A stretch of DNA of 64,000 nucleotides from Algoriphagus machipongonensis (GCF_000166275.1 NZ_CM001023.1:372001-436000), one strand, 5' to 3'. Shown: positions 8,161-17,452, counted from the first letter of the stretch. The notes: generated from the letters alone by a model not told the origin. A program made the numbers and translations.

Positions 8161-11100
8161 TTACACCAATGATTTTGATTGTTGTTCAGCTCTCTTTTTC
8201 AAAACAGCCTTGTAATCTCTAGGAATTACTTTAATAAATTTCTCTTTAGAATTATCCCAATCTTCCAGGAATTTCGTACCCAACTCACTTTCAGTAAGTT
8301 TGATATGTCGCTTCAAGTAAGATTTAATGGTGGCAAAATCCTCTTCTTCCAGAATATCGATATCTACCAATTCAGGATTGATCTCTGTAATGTATTCTTT
8401 TAGAATATAGGCGATACCTCCGCTCATTCCAGCTGCAAAGTTTCTTCCGATTTCACCAAGATTCACTACTAAACCACCTGTCATGTATTCACATCCATGG
8501 TCTCCAATACCTTCGATAACGGTTTTAACACCTGAGTTTCTAACGCAGAAACGTTCTCCACCTTTACCATTGATATAAGCTTCTCCTGATGTGGCTCCAT
8601 AAAATGCGACATTACCGATGATGATATTCTCATCAGATTTGAATCGGGCATTTCTGCTTGGATAGACGATTAGCTTTCCACCAGAAAGACCTTTTCCGAA
8701 ATAGTCATTTGCTTCACCTTCAAGTTCAAAGTTCACTCCCTTAGATAGGAATGCTCCAAAGCTTTGCCCTGCTGAGCCAGTGAATTTAAATTCTATAGTA
8801 TCATCTGGTAGCCCTGGGCTTCCGTAAATTTTCGAAATTTCATTGGACAGCATTGCTCCAACTGCTCTGTCCGTATTCTTGATAGGGAAGTTTCCTGTAG
8901 AACCAACCGCTTGCTCCAAGGATGGGTGCGCTGCTTTAATCAGCTGTCGATCCAATACCTTTTTCAGTTCATACTCCTGATCAATTTGCTTATGGATACC
9001 CACATGATCTGGAACTTCCACTCTATGGAATATTGGAGTCAAATCTACTTTGTCCCACTTCCAATGGTTTAAATGTCCTGTAGACTGAAGGATGTGGCTT
9101 TGGCCAACCATTTCATCAATGGTTCTGAATCCAAGTGAAGCCATTATCTCTCTCAAATCCTGAACAAGGAAATTGAAATAGTTTACTACATGATCTGGAT
9201 CACCAGTGAATAGCTTTCTAAGCTCTGGGTTTTGAGTTGCAATACCCACTGGACAAGTGTTCAAGTGGCATTTACGCATCATAATACATCCTTCCACTAC
9301 CAAGGCAGCAGTAGATATTCCCCATTCCTCAGCTCCAAGTAGGGTGGCTATTGCCAAATCACGTCCAGTTCTAAGCTGTCCATCAGTTTGAACCACTACT
9401 CGGCTTCTTAAATTATTTTTTACCAGTGTTTGGTGGGCTTCAGATAGACCAAGTTCCCATGGGAGACCTGCGTGTCTGATGGAACTCAAAGGAGATGCTC
9501 CTGTACCACCATCGGCACCTGAAATCAAAATAACATCCGCCATTGCTTTTGCAACACCGGCAGCTACTGTTCCAACACCTGCCTGAGAAACCAATTTCAC
9601 ATTGACTCTGGCTTTTCTATTGGCATTTTTTAAATCGTAGATCAGCTGTGCCAAATCTTCAATAGAATAGATATCATGGTGAGGTGGAGGTGAAATAAGT
9701 CCTACTCCAGGAGTGGAATGTCTAACTCTACCAATCCAATCATCTACTTTGTGACCTGGAAGTTGTCCACCTTCACCTGGCTTAGCTCCCTGAGCCATTT
9801 TGATTTGAAGCTCTTCTGCATTGGTTAGATAATTACTTGTTACACCAAATCTACCAGAAGCAACCTGCTTGATCGCTGATCTTTCCCAGTCACCATTCTC
9901 TTTCTTTTCAAAACGTATTTCGTCTTCTCCACCCTCTCCGGAATTACTTTTTCCACCGATTCTGTTCATGGCGATTGCCAAGGTAGTGTGGGCTTCAAAT
10001 GAAATTGATCCAAAAGACATTGCTCCAGTAGCAAATCTTCTCATGATGCTGGAGGCTGGCTCCACTTCTTCGATTGGGACAGTTATTCTCTTCTTAAATT
10101 CAAAAAGGCCTCTCAAAGTCAAGGCATCTTTGGTTTGCTCATTGATTTTATTAGCAAACTTCTTATAAAGGGCGTAATCGTTTAATTTTGTAGATTTTTG
10201 GAGTAAGTGAATGGTTTCTGGATTAAAGAGGTGTTTTTCTCCTCTTCTTTTCCATTGATAAACACCACCCATTTCCAAAACAGGGCTTTTTGTGCCGTAT
10301 GCTGTCCTATGACGAATCAATACCTCTTCTGCAAGCTCATCAAATGAAATTCCTGAGATTCTGGAAATCGTACCTTTAAAGCAGCGGTCGATGACCTCAG
10401 GGCCTAATCCTAATGCTTCAAAGATTTGTGCACCTTGGTAGGACTGAAGTGTACTGATTCCCATTTTAGAAAGAACTTTCAAAAGACCTTTTCCAATAGC
10501 TGTTTGATAGTTAGAGAAAAGTTTCTTTTTGTTCTTCACATCAGGAAGCTGTCCTTTTTCATGCATCTCCAATAATGACTCAAGCGCCATATAGGGGTTG
10601 ATGGCAGAAACTCCATAACCAATTGCTGTAGCGAAGTGATGCGTCTCACGGATATCTCCAGACTCAAGTACCAAACCAGCTTTCGTTCTGATTTTCTTTT
10701 TCACTAAATGGTGATGAACTGCACCAATTGCCAATAGAGATGGAATTGGAGCCCATTCTTCATCACTATTTCTATCAGAAATGATTAGGATATTCTTATT
10801 TTCACTAATGGCATCCTCAGCTTCTTGACAGATTTTGTCTAAGGCTTCCATTAATCTTCCTGGCTGATGATCTGCCTTGAAGTGGCTATAAATTCTTTTG
10901 CTTCTATAACCCAAGTGCTCCATGTTTTGGAGTTTCTCTAAATCCTCATTCAGCAATACTGGCTGAGAAATATGGATTTGTCGGGTATGTTTTGGGCTTT
11001 CTTCCAGAATATTATGACTTTCTCCAAGTCTGGTAAATAGTGACATTACCAAACGCTCCCGGATCGGGTCAATAGGTGGATTACTTACCTGAGCGAATAA

Positions 11101-12651
11101 TTGCTTGAAGTAATTGGAAATATGCTGACTTTGCTTCGAAAGAACAGCCAAAGGCGTATCTGCTCCCATAGAACCGATCGCTTCATATCCAGTATTACCC
11201 ATTGGGCCAACTACTACTCTCAGCTCTTCAGAAGTATAGCCAAATACAGTCTGGCATTTCTTAAGGTTTTCAGTGTTATATGGATGGCTTAAAACTTCAG
11301 GGTCTGGCATCAAACGAAGTTTAATTCGTTGATCAGCAACCCACTTTTCGTAAGGTTGTTTGGTGCAAACTTCCCCTTTGATTTCCTCGTCAAAAAGAAC
11401 TCTCTTCTTTTCTAAATCTGCCCAAAGCATTCTTCCTGGGCTTATGCGGCCTTTCTGCTCAATCGTAGCTTCTCGAATCGGCAATGCGCCGGCTTCGGAA
11501 GATAAAATCAATCGCTTGTCTTTGGTGATAAAGTATCTTAATGGTCTTAGGCCATTTCTATCTAAAGTGGCACCTACGGATTTTCCATCTGTAAATAATA
11601 GTGCAGCTGGACCATCCCATGGCTCCATTAATGAAGCGTGGAATTTGTAAAATGCTTTTCTATCTCGGTCCATCACCTCATTATCCTGCCAGGCTTCGGG
11701 AACGAGCATCATCATGGCATGTGGCAGAGATCTTCCTGTAAGGGTAAGTAACTCTACCATTGCATCTAGATTTGCAGAATCCGAATGGTGATTATTCGTA
11801 ACAGGAAGTAACTTTTTAAATTCCTCGTCAGAGTAGAACTTCGATTTCATCAAAGTTTCCTTAGACTTCATTTTGGTGAGGTTACCACGGATGGTATTGA
11901 TCTCTCCATTATGAGATAAGAATCGGAAAGGTTGAGCCAATCTCCAGTTAGGGAAGGTATTTGTAGAGAATCTGGAATGCACAATCGCAAAAGCAGACCC
12001 GATTTTACTGTTCTGCAAATCCTTATAAAAAGCAAGAACTTGATCCGTTCTTAGCTGCCCCTTATATATAAGTGTATTACTACTTAAACTGGCGAAGTAA
12101 AAAGAGTTATTTACCCCTGGAATTTTTGAATTGATTTCTGTAGTAGCGTAGTTTCTTAAAACGTAAAGTTTTCGCTCAAGATCAATTCCAGTAAGACCCT
12201 TTTTATGCTTGACAAAAAGCTGCTCAATATTAGGCATTACTTCCATGGCACTAGAGCCTGGGACTGTTTCATCTACAGGTACCTGACGGTATCCAATCAG
12301 TTCAAAATCTAACTCCTCAATGATTTTGTTGAGTTGCTCTTTAGATTTATGAAACAGCTGTCTATTTCTTGGGAAGAAAGTCATTCCTATCCCATAGTAT
12401 CCAGCTTCTGGAAGGTCAATTTCTGACCTGTGAGTAATGTCTTTTAAGAATTGGTGAGGAACTTGTATTAATATACCTGCTCCATCGCCCGATTTTGGAT
12501 CGGATCCTCTGCCTCCACGGTGCTCCATGTTACTAAGCATGTATAAGGCATCGCTGATTGTCTCGTGAGTTTGCTCACCAGTCAAATCGACAACCGCACC
12601 AATACCGCAGGAGTCATGCTCAAACTCCGATCGATATAACCCTTTTTGCAT
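8161..12651 (-). CDS. gltB: Glutamate synthase large subunit
   Basis: This 1496-residue alpha subunit converts 2-oxoglutarate and glutamine to two glutamates. The N-terminal glutaminase domain begins after a short propeptide. The expected catalytic cysteine is Cys15 in HDSCGIGAVVD, which would become the mature N-terminus. The central and FMN-binding synthase domains follow (GEGGEDEIRF, PGEGGQLPGHKV, ISGADGGTGASPL). The 3Fe-4S cysteines are in CIMMRKCHLNTCPVG, and a C-terminal GXGXG beta-helix domain is present (GGLVVNLGEIGRNFAAGMSG). It is the first gene of a two-gene operon with gltD. The 397-bp region upstream should hold its promoter. Confidence 0.96.
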   Translation of the reverse strand: MQKGLYRSEFEHDSCGIGAVVDLTGEQTHETISDALYMLSNMEHRGGRGSDPKSGDGAGILIQVPHQFLKDITHRSEIDLPEAGYYGIGMTFFPRNRQLFHKSKEQLNKIIEELDFELIGYRQVPVDETVPGSSAMEVMPNIEQLFVKHKKGLTGIDLERKLYVLRNYATTEINSKIPGVNNSFYFASLSSNTLIYKGQLRTDQVLAFYKDLQNSKIGSAFAIVHSRFSTNTFPNWRLAQPFRFLSHNGEINTIRGNLTKMKSKETLMKSKFYSDEEFKKLLPVTNNHHSDSANLDAMVELLTLTGRSLPHAMMMLVPEAWQDNEVMDRDRKAFYKFHASLMEPWDGPAALLFTDGKSVGATLDRNGLRPLRYFITKDKRLILSSEAGALPIREATIEQKGRISPGRMLWADLEKKRVLFDEEIKGEVCTKQPYEKWVADQRIKLRLMPDPEVLSHPYNTENLKKCQTVFGYTSEELRVVVGPMGNTGYEAIGSMGADTPLAVLSKQSQHISNYFKQLFAQVSNPPIDPIRERLVMSLFTRLGESHNILEESPKHTRQIHISQPVLLNEDLEKLQNMEHLGYRSKRIYSHFKADHQPGRLMEALDKICQEAEDAISENKNILIISDRNSDEEWAPIPSLLAIGAVHHHLVKKKIRTKAGLVLESGDIRETHHFATAIGYGVSAINPYMALESLLEMHEKGQLPDVKNKKKLFSNYQTAIGKGLLKVLSKMGISTLQSYQGAQIFEALGLGPEVIDRCFKGTISRISGISFDELAEEVLIRHRTAYGTKSPVLEMGGVYQWKRRGEKHLFNPETIHLLQKSTKLNDYALYKKFANKINEQTKDALTLRGLFEFKKRITVPIEEVEPASSIMRRFATGAMSFGSISFEAHTTLAIAMNRIGGKSNSGEGGEDEIRFEKKENGDWERSAIKQVASGRFGVTSNYLTNAEELQIKMAQGAKPGEGGQLPGHKVDDWIGRVRHSTPGVGLISPPPHHDIYSIEDLAQLIYDLKNANRKARVNVKLVSQAGVGTVAAGVAKAMADVILISGADGGTGASPLSSIRHAGLPWELGLSEAHQTLVKNNLRSRVVVQTDGQLRTGRDLAIATLLGAEEWGISTAALVVEGCIMMRKCHLNTCPVGIATQNPELRKLFTGDPDHVVNYFNFLVQDLREIMASLGFRTIDEMVGQSHILQSTGHLNHWKWDKVDLTPIFHRVEVPDHVGIHKQIDQEYELKKVLDRQLIKAAHPSLEQAVGSTGNFPIKNTDRAVGAMLSNEISKIYGSPGLPDDTIEFKFTGSAGQSFGAFLSKGVNFELEGEANDYFGKGLSGGKLIVYPSRNARFKSDENIIIGNVAFYGATSGEAYINGKGGERFCVRNSGVKTVIEGIGDHGCEYMTGGLVVNLGEIGRNFAAGMSGGIAYILKEYITEINPELVDIDILEEEDFATIKSYLKRHIKLTESELGTKFLEDWDNSKEKFIKVIPRDYKAVLKKRAEQQSKSLV

Positions 12652-13048
12652 TTTTCAATAGAATTAATAGGTTCAAAATTTCCAAAAAATACAGAAAATT
12701 TTTCTTTCATTAAAATTAAGACAATGAATAGCCACTCTAAATGCCTTATTATTTATGAAATTAAACTTTATTGATTTTTTCGTAATGAGGTATTGGGTTA
12801 AATAAAATAATGGTTTGGTGAAAATCGCAGTAATTTTAGATCAATTGGGGTTCAAAACCACTAATTATCCAACCCTAAACTGTAAAATCGTGAATTTTAG
12901 GTTTCGAGGAAAAATTTTTGAAAAAAATATCAAATATTTTTCGCTAAAATAGATTCAGGCAGCTTAGAAAGTCCTAGATGGATTAAATATACAAAATAAA
13001 AATCTGACTAAATGAGTTTGTTAAGAATTAAGTATATGGATTGTGGGG
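12652..13048. other. 397-bp AT-rich region between gldE and gltB
   Basis: No ORF or RNA gene is visible. It must hold the gltB promoter and leader and the end of the gldE transcript. Two weak structures are present: an imperfect AT-only hairpin around 12918-12942, T-rich on the minus strand and possibly the gldE terminator, and an imperfect inverted repeat around 12876-12903 (aaccctaaa ... ttttaggttt). I found no exact TAnnTTTG box on the minus strand. Confidence 0.4.
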
Positions 13049-14398
13049 CTAGTCAGTAAATGCGCCTGTGCTATCCTTGTCCAACCCAATAAGTCTTACC
13101 TTCACCTTTTTAATCTTCCTTGCATCCACTGCCAAAATGGTAAATTCAAACTCCTCAAAATGAATTTTTGTCCCATTCTTTGGAAGCTTGGAATTCAACT
13201 CGAGAAGCAATCCACCAAGTGATTCATTCTCCCCTTTGACTTCATCAAACATCTGTGCGTCTAACTCCAGTTTTTTACAAAAGTCATTCAGGGATACTTT
13301 CCCTTCAAAAATAAAAGTGTTAGTGTCTATTTCCTGGAAGAACACATCATCCGTATCATCAAATTCATCATTGATCTCTCCAATGATTTCCTCAATCAAA
13401 TCCTCTAAAGTGACCAGTCCGGAGGTTCCACCATACTCATCAACGACAATAGCCATGTGTACTCGCTTAAGCTGAAAGTCCTTCAGAAGCGTATCTACTT
13501 TTTTGTTTTCAGGCACGAAATAACTCTTTCTGATTAAGTCATTCCAGTTGAAATCCTCGTCCCGCTCAATAAAAGGTAGAAGATCTTTGATGTATAAAAT
13601 TCCAGAGATGTTATCAATGGTTTCCTGAAATACGGGGATCCTCGAAAAGCCACTCTTGTTGATTTTGTCCATCAACTCATGAAAATCCATATCCTCATCA
13701 ACTGCTGTAATGTCCATACGGCTTCGCATGACCTGCTTTACAGTGAGAGTACCGAAGTTTACAATTCCTTTAAGGATGTCTCTTTCTTCTTCAGGGGTGT
13801 CTTCAGTGGTAATCTCCAAGGCATGGTTTAGCTCGTTGACAGAAAGGGAATAACCTCTTTTTTGGATATTCTTTTCAATCAAATTGCTCATCGCCATCAG
13901 AAAAAGGGAAATGGGTTTTAGGACAGCTCCAAAAAAGCTGATACTGGGAGCCATTATCATACTGAATTGCAAACTTGCTTTGGAAGCATAAACTTTGGGT
14001 ACGATCTCACCAAAGAAGACAATGGCGAAAGTAATACCGATGGTTTGGATCAAAATGATGACAATTCCTGTAGCATTCATACCGAAGATCGACCAAGACA
14101 CGAAAGTGGTCAAGGTCACAATCCCGATGTTGATCAGGTTATTTAAAATGAGAATGGTACTCAGTAGATTTTTTGGAGCCTCAATCAATTGGATTACCTG
14201 CTTGGCTTTATCGGATTGATCTTCCTGAAGGTTTCCCAAGTCCTCATTTGACAGGGAAAAAAATGCAACTTCTGAACCAGAAACTAGGGCAGAACCGACT
14301 AGTAGGAGAATAAAAAGTAGACTATTGAAAATCAGATAACTTATGCTTACGTCACTGATCTGAGCTAGTAAATGATAACTCGGATAGGGGTCGTCCAT
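13049..14398 (-). CDS. gldE: Gliding-motility-associated protein GldE (DUF21/CBS/CorC-type)
   Basis: This 449-residue membrane protein has an N-terminal DUF21 (CNNM) domain with about four hydrophobic segments (residues ~15-160, including GSEVAFFSLS). A CBS pair follows (VMRSRMDITAVDED to VDEYGGTSGLVTLEDLIEEIIGEI), then a C-terminal CorC/HlyC domain. This architecture is shared by hemolysin-like and Mg2+-efflux proteins. The position next to ssb and mutY is the one GldE occupies in Flavobacterium and many other Bacteroidota, which supports the gldE name. GldE assists gliding and type IX secretion, and in F. johnsoniae it can partly stand in for GldD. No gldD follows: the next gene is gltB. 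Confidence 0.82.
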   Translation of the reverse strand: MDDPYPSYHLLAQISDVSISYLIFNSLLFILLLVGSALVSGSEVAFFSLSNEDLGNLQEDQSDKAKQVIQLIEAPKNLLSTILILNNLINIGIVTLTTFVSWSIFGMNATGIVIILIQTIGITFAIVFFGEIVPKVYASKASLQFSMIMAPSISFFGAVLKPISLFLMAMSNLIEKNIQKRGYSLSVNELNHALEITTEDTPEEERDILKGIVNFGTLTVKQVMRSRMDITAVDEDMDFHELMDKINKSGFSRIPVFQETIDNISGILYIKDLLPFIERDEDFNWNDLIRKSYFVPENKKVDTLLKDFQLKRVHMAIVVDEYGGTSGLVTLEDLIEEIIGEINDEFDDTDDVFFQEIDTNTFIFEGKVSLNDFCKKLELDAQMFDEVKGENESLGGLLLELNSKLPKNGTKIHFEEFEFTILAVDARKIKKVKVRLIGLDKDSTGAFTD

Positions 14399-14420
14399 GG
14401 ATTGTCCAGAATGTTTGCTA

Positions 14421-14428
14421 CAAAAGTA
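14421..14428 (-). promoter_or_regulatory. -7 promoter box for gldE
   Basis: The minus strand reads TACTTTTG, an exact match to the Bacteroidota -7 consensus TAnnTTTG, ending 22 bases before the gldE start. No TTG at -33 is visible at the usual 17-23 spacing. The box lies in the T-rich tail of the ssb terminator. Confidence 0.5.
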
Positions 14429-14462
14429 AAAAAAATCCCCTGAAAAATGCTCTCAGGGGATT
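14424..14462 (-). terminator. Terminator of ssb
   Basis: A perfect 10-bp stem (aatcccctga 14434-14443 / tcaggggatt 14453-14462) is followed on the minus strand by a run of T residues (a-run at 14429-14435). It sits 4 bases after the ssb stop codon and separates ssb from gldE. Confidence 0.88.
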
Positions 14463-14466
14463 GTAT

Positions 14467-14916
14467 TTAAAATGGTAGATCGTCCTCACCTTCATCCAAT
14501 GGCTTATTACCAGTATTGGATGGCGCTGGCGCTGGTTTGGATTGCGGGTTGTTCATAGGTGCAGGTGAAGGATTGTTTCCTTCAGGTTTGCCACCGAGCA
14601 TGGTGAAGCTATTGACACGAATCCGCATTCTTTTTCTGTTTTGGCCATTTTCATCTTGCCAAGTATCGGATTTGATCTTGCCTTCTACATAAATCTGAGA
14701 TCCTTTTCTCAAATATTGTTCAGCTATTTTTGCTTGACCATCCCACATTTCAAGATCATGCCATTCGGTTTGATCTACCCTGTTTCCACTTCTGTCTTTA
14801 TATGATTCGGTAGTAGCCAATCGCAAATTTGCCACAACTTTCTCTCCTTCTAGGTATTTTACTTCTGGATCTGCTCCGAGATTTCCAAGAAGAATCACTT
14901 TGTTTACTCCTGCCAT
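14467..14916 (-). CDS. ssb: Single-stranded DNA-binding protein
   Basis: This 149-residue protein has an N-terminal OB fold (MAGVNKVILLGNLGADPEV, RLATTESYKDRSG, EWHDLEMWDGQAKIAEQYLRKGSQIYVEGK). A disordered Pro/Asn/Ser-rich linker follows, and the acidic C-terminal tip DDLPF, through which SSB binds replication and repair proteins. It coats single-stranded DNA in replication, recombination and repair. It lies 45 bases after mutY on the same strand, the usual Bacteroidota order, so mutY and ssb are probably co-transcribed, ending at the hairpin after ssb. Confidence 0.96.
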   Translation of the reverse strand: MAGVNKVILLGNLGADPEVKYLEGEKVVANLRLATTESYKDRSGNRVDQTEWHDLEMWDGQAKIAEQYLRKGSQIYVEGKIKSDTWQDENGQNRKRMRIRVNSFTMLGGKPEGNNPSPAPMNNPQSKPAPAPSNTGNKPLDEGEDDLPF

Positions 14917-14961
14917 AATTTTTTAATAATTGTCGATTTAAAAAATCAAAGTTGAAGTTAC

Positions 14962-16053
14962 TTAAATCCCTTGATCAGTCAAAAAATTGACGATCAACTT
15001 CGGCTTTGCCAAATAATCAATTTGATCCTCTTTTACTAGAGTAAAACCTTCATTTTGACACCATTCAGCAAGTTTTTGGTAGTTTTTTACCGGAACTTCA
15101 ATTTCAGAAAAAGTAGCGTTTAATTTCTGATGAGACAGAATATGTCGGTATTTTTTTGGGTATTGTTTTATTTCTTGGGCTTCCATCGATTCCCAAGTTT
15201 TTAGGACTTCTTTTTCTTCTGACTCCGAAACAGGGAAATCAAAAAGGCCTTCCCAGATATCTCCAGATTTTCTTTTCTTCCAAACCCAATCTTCTCCACA
15301 TTTCACTATATAATAATGGAGGTTCCTTTCCCGAATCTTTATTTTTTTGATTTTCACCGGAAGTTCTTTCACCATTTGGTGTTTGTAGGCAAAGCAGGAA
15401 CTTTGCAGAAGGCAAGATGGGCAGTCCGGGTTTTGGGGGGTACATTGTCTCGAACCAAAATCCATCATCGCTTGATTGTACTCACCAGGATCTTTTTGAG
15501 GGATTATTTTATTTCCCAATTGCTCAAACTCTCCTTTGGCTTTGGAGCTGGCAATATCCGTGTCAATTCCAAAATAACGAGCCATAACACGGAAGACATT
15601 TCCATCGACCACTGCTTTTGGCTCATCGAATGCAAAGCTGGCGATGGCAGAGGCGGTGTAGCTTCCTACACCTTTTAATAATAGGAGGTCCTTGTAGTTG
15701 TTTGGAAACTTTCCTCCCAGGTCAAAATGAATATGCTGAGCACAAGCGTGTAGGTTGCGCGCTCGGCTATAATACCCCAGTCCTTGCCATAATCTCAAGA
15801 CTTCTTCCTGAGGTGCCGTTGCCAAGTCTTTTACTGTTGGGTAGTGAGATAGAAATTTTTCATAGTATGGTAACCCTTGGGCAACACGAGTCTGCTGAAG
15901 GATGATTTCAGAGAGCCAAATTTTATAAGGATTTTGGGTTCCACGCCATGGTAATTCTCTTGGATTTTTATGGTACCATTGCAGGATTTGATGTGAAAAT
16001 GCCTGAAGGTCAGAGTCTTTATATATCATTCGTTGAATAAATCTATCATGCAA
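14962..16053 (-). CDS. mutY: A/G-specific adenine DNA glycosylase
   Basis: This 363-residue repair enzyme removes adenine mispaired with 8-oxoguanine. The HhH-GPD domain shows the catalytic Glu49 in SEIILQQT, the helix-hairpin-helix LLKGVGSYTA (~125-134) and the catalytic Asp150 in VDGN. The 4Fe-4S cluster ligands are Cys204, Cys211, Cys214 and Cys220 with the expected 6-2-5 spacing. A C-terminal NUDIX-like domain reads 8-oxoG (YYIVKCGEDWVWKKR onwards). The ATG at residue 9 (MIYKDSDL) is an alternative start. It is divergent from HU: the HU promoter lies just outside this gene's start. Confidence 0.94.
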   Translation of the reverse strand: MHDRFIQRMIYKDSDLQAFSHQILQWYHKNPRELPWRGTQNPYKIWLSEIILQQTRVAQGLPYYEKFLSHYPTVKDLATAPQEEVLRLWQGLGYYSRARNLHACAQHIHFDLGGKFPNNYKDLLLLKGVGSYTASAIASFAFDEPKAVVDGNVFRVMARYFGIDTDIASSKAKGEFEQLGNKIIPQKDPGEYNQAMMDFGSRQCTPQNPDCPSCLLQSSCFAYKHQMVKELPVKIKKIKIRERNLHYYIVKCGEDWVWKKRKSGDIWEGLFDFPVSESEEKEVLKTWESMEAQEIKQYPKKYRHILSHQKLNATFSEIEVPVKNYQKLAEWCQNEGFTLVKEDQIDYLAKPKLIVNFLTDQGI

Positions 16054-16073
16054 ACCAAGCTAATTTTTCCCAA

Positions 16074-16108
16074 TTTGTTTTTTAATTGCGTAGGTTCTCG
16101 TACATTTG
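16074..16108 (+). promoter_or_regulatory. Promoter of the HU gene
   Basis: A TTTG at 16074-16077 and TACATTTG at 16101-16108, separated by 23 bases, match the Bacteroidota housekeeping promoter (-33 TTTG, -7 TAnnTTTG, spacing 17-23). Transcription would begin about 60 bases upstream of the HU start. Confidence 0.7.
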
Positions 16109-16174
16109 CAGTCCCAAAAACACTTGGTTAATAGGTTGTTAAGCTTATTTCATAATTTCTAAATTAAAATTACT

Positions 16175-16483
16175 GTGACAAAAGCAGAAGTAATCACTAA
16201 GATTTCAGACAAAACAGGTATCCAGAAGGATGATGTTACACAAACCGTAGAAGCGTTCTTCAAAGTAGTGAAGGACTCAATGTCTGAGGGAGAAAACATC
16301 TACGTGAGAGGTTTTGGTAGCTTTATCAATAAGAAAAGAGCTAAGAAAATCGCCCGAAACATTTCCAAAAACACAGCGATCGTGATTGACGAGCACTACA
16401 TTCCGGCTTTCAAGCCTTCTAAAGTGTTTGTTGAGAAGATCAAGAATAGCAAAAAAATTAAAGAATTGGCTCCTCAGGACTAA
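16175..16483 (+). CDS. HU/IHF-family DNA-binding protein
   Basis: This 102-residue histone-like protein bends and compacts DNA. It shows the HU N-terminal helices (TKAEVITKISDKTGIQKDDV), the GENIYVRGFGSF beta segment and the DNA-binding arm region (RKNISKNTAI-like, KKRAKKIARNISKNT). The tail is basic and lysine-rich. The start codon is GTG at 16175: this gives the N-terminus usual in the family, and no upstream ATG fits. It is the first gene of a rightward unit with the TPR gene 21 bases downstream. Telling HU from IHF subunits by sequence alone is unreliable in this phylum. Confidence 0.92.
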   Translation: MTKAEVITKISDKTGIQKDDVTQTVEAFFKVVKDSMSEGENIYVRGFGSFINKKRAKKIARNISKNTAIVIDEHYIPAFKPSKVFVEKIKNSKKIKELAPQD

Positions 16484-16504
16484 TCTCTGAGAAGATAATT
16501 TGAA

Positions 16505-17332
16505 ATGAAAAAAACTCAGCTCATTCTCATCGGTGTGGGAATCCTCGCTATCGCTGGCTTATATGCATTGCCAAGTGTAGTTGTGGATAATGAAGGGGAA
16601 GTAGATGCGATTTCTCAGGAAAACGCTTCTGTTGGAACCGCCGACAGCGATGCTGTCGCCATGCATGAGGCTGAATTAACTCCCGATCAACAAGGAGCTG
16701 TATCCAAGTTGAGAGGTCAGTTGAATCAGGAAGGTGCTGAAAATTCAAAAACAGCTGTGTTGGATTCCTTAGGTGGAATCTATCAAGAATTGGGTAAATT
16801 TGACAGTGCAGGATATTATTTTGCGCTGGCGGCGGACGAAAGCAAGGATTTAGCACTCGCTGAAAAAGCTGGTGAATCTTATTACGAGGCTTTTACGTTT
16901 GCACTGGATGCGAACAAAGTAGCCTACACTGCCGAACAAACCCAGAAGTATTTAAACAGAGTGTTGGAAAACGATCCCACTCGATTGGATTTGAAAACGA
17001 AGGTCGCTATGACTTATGTATCATCCTCTAACCCAATGCAGGGCATTACGATGTTGCGAGAAATTCTAGAACAGGATCCTCAAAACGAAGATGCTATATT
17101 CAATATGGGTATATTGGCGATACAATCAGGTCAGTATAAGCGAGCGGCGGAGCGATTTGAGGATTTGATTAAATATCACCCTCAGAATCTTCAAGGTCAG
17201 TTTTATCTTGGGGTAAGTTATTTTGAAGCCAATCAAAAAAGTAAAGCAAAAGCTCAGTTTGAGTCAGTTTTGGAGATGACAGAGGATGAAATGATCCTCA
17301 ACAGTGTTCAGGGCTACTTAGACAAGCTATAA
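16505..17332 (+). CDS. Membrane-anchored TPR-repeat protein
   Basis: This 275-residue protein begins with one hydrophobic segment (residues ~5-26, QLILIGVGILAIAGLYALP) that could be an uncleaved anchor or signal. An acidic linker and about four to five tetratricopeptide repeats follow (GQYKRAAERFEDLIKYHPQN is a clear unit near residues 215-234). TPRs mediate protein contacts and no enzyme motif is present. It is wedged between HU and the small ribosomal protein gene, 21 bases after HU, so it is co-transcribed with genes of DNA and RNA housekeeping. The partner is not evident from sequence. Confidence 0.82.
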   Translation: MKKTQLILIGVGILAIAGLYALPSVVVDNEGEVDAISQENASVGTADSDAVAMHEAELTPDQQGAVSKLRGQLNQEGAENSKTAVLDSLGGIYQELGKFDSAGYYFALAADESKDLALAEKAGESYYEAFTFALDANKVAYTAEQTQKYLNRVLENDPTRLDLKTKVAMTYVSSSNPMQGITMLREILEQDPQNEDAIFNMGILAIQSGQYKRAAERFEDLIKYHPQNLQGQFYLGVSYFEANQKSKAKAQFESVLEMTEDEMILNSVQGYLDKL

Positions 17333-17362
17333 ATAATTTATATCACTTAAATTCTAAAAACT

Positions 17363-17452
17363 ATGCCTTGCGGTAAGAAAAGAAAAAGACATAAGATCGC
17401 TACGCACAAGCGTAAGAAGAGACTTAGAAAAAACAGACATAAGAAGAAGTAA
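17363..17452 (+). CDS. 29-residue COX24/AURKAIP1-like small ribosomal protein (bS22/mS38 type)
   Basis: The frame ATG at 17363 to TAA at 17452 encodes 29 residues, starting MPCGKKRKRHKIATHKR and ending RKNRHKKK. More than half are Lys or Arg. It matches the short AURKAIP1/COX24-domain proteins found throughout Bacteroidota, related to mitochondrial ribosomal protein mS38 and mycobacterial bS22, which bind rRNA of the small subunit. It lies between the TPR gene (30 bases after) and the ribonuclease G gene, a typical place. It is below normal ORF-calling size, and the recognisable motif rather than length supports it. Confidence 0.85.
   Translation: MPCGKKRKRHKIATHKRKKRLRKNRHKKK

Noticed and set aside
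6958..12600. Several plus-strand ORFs of 60-130 codons inside gltD and gltB
   Set aside because: They are opposite-strand shadows of long conserved enzymes and show no motifs.
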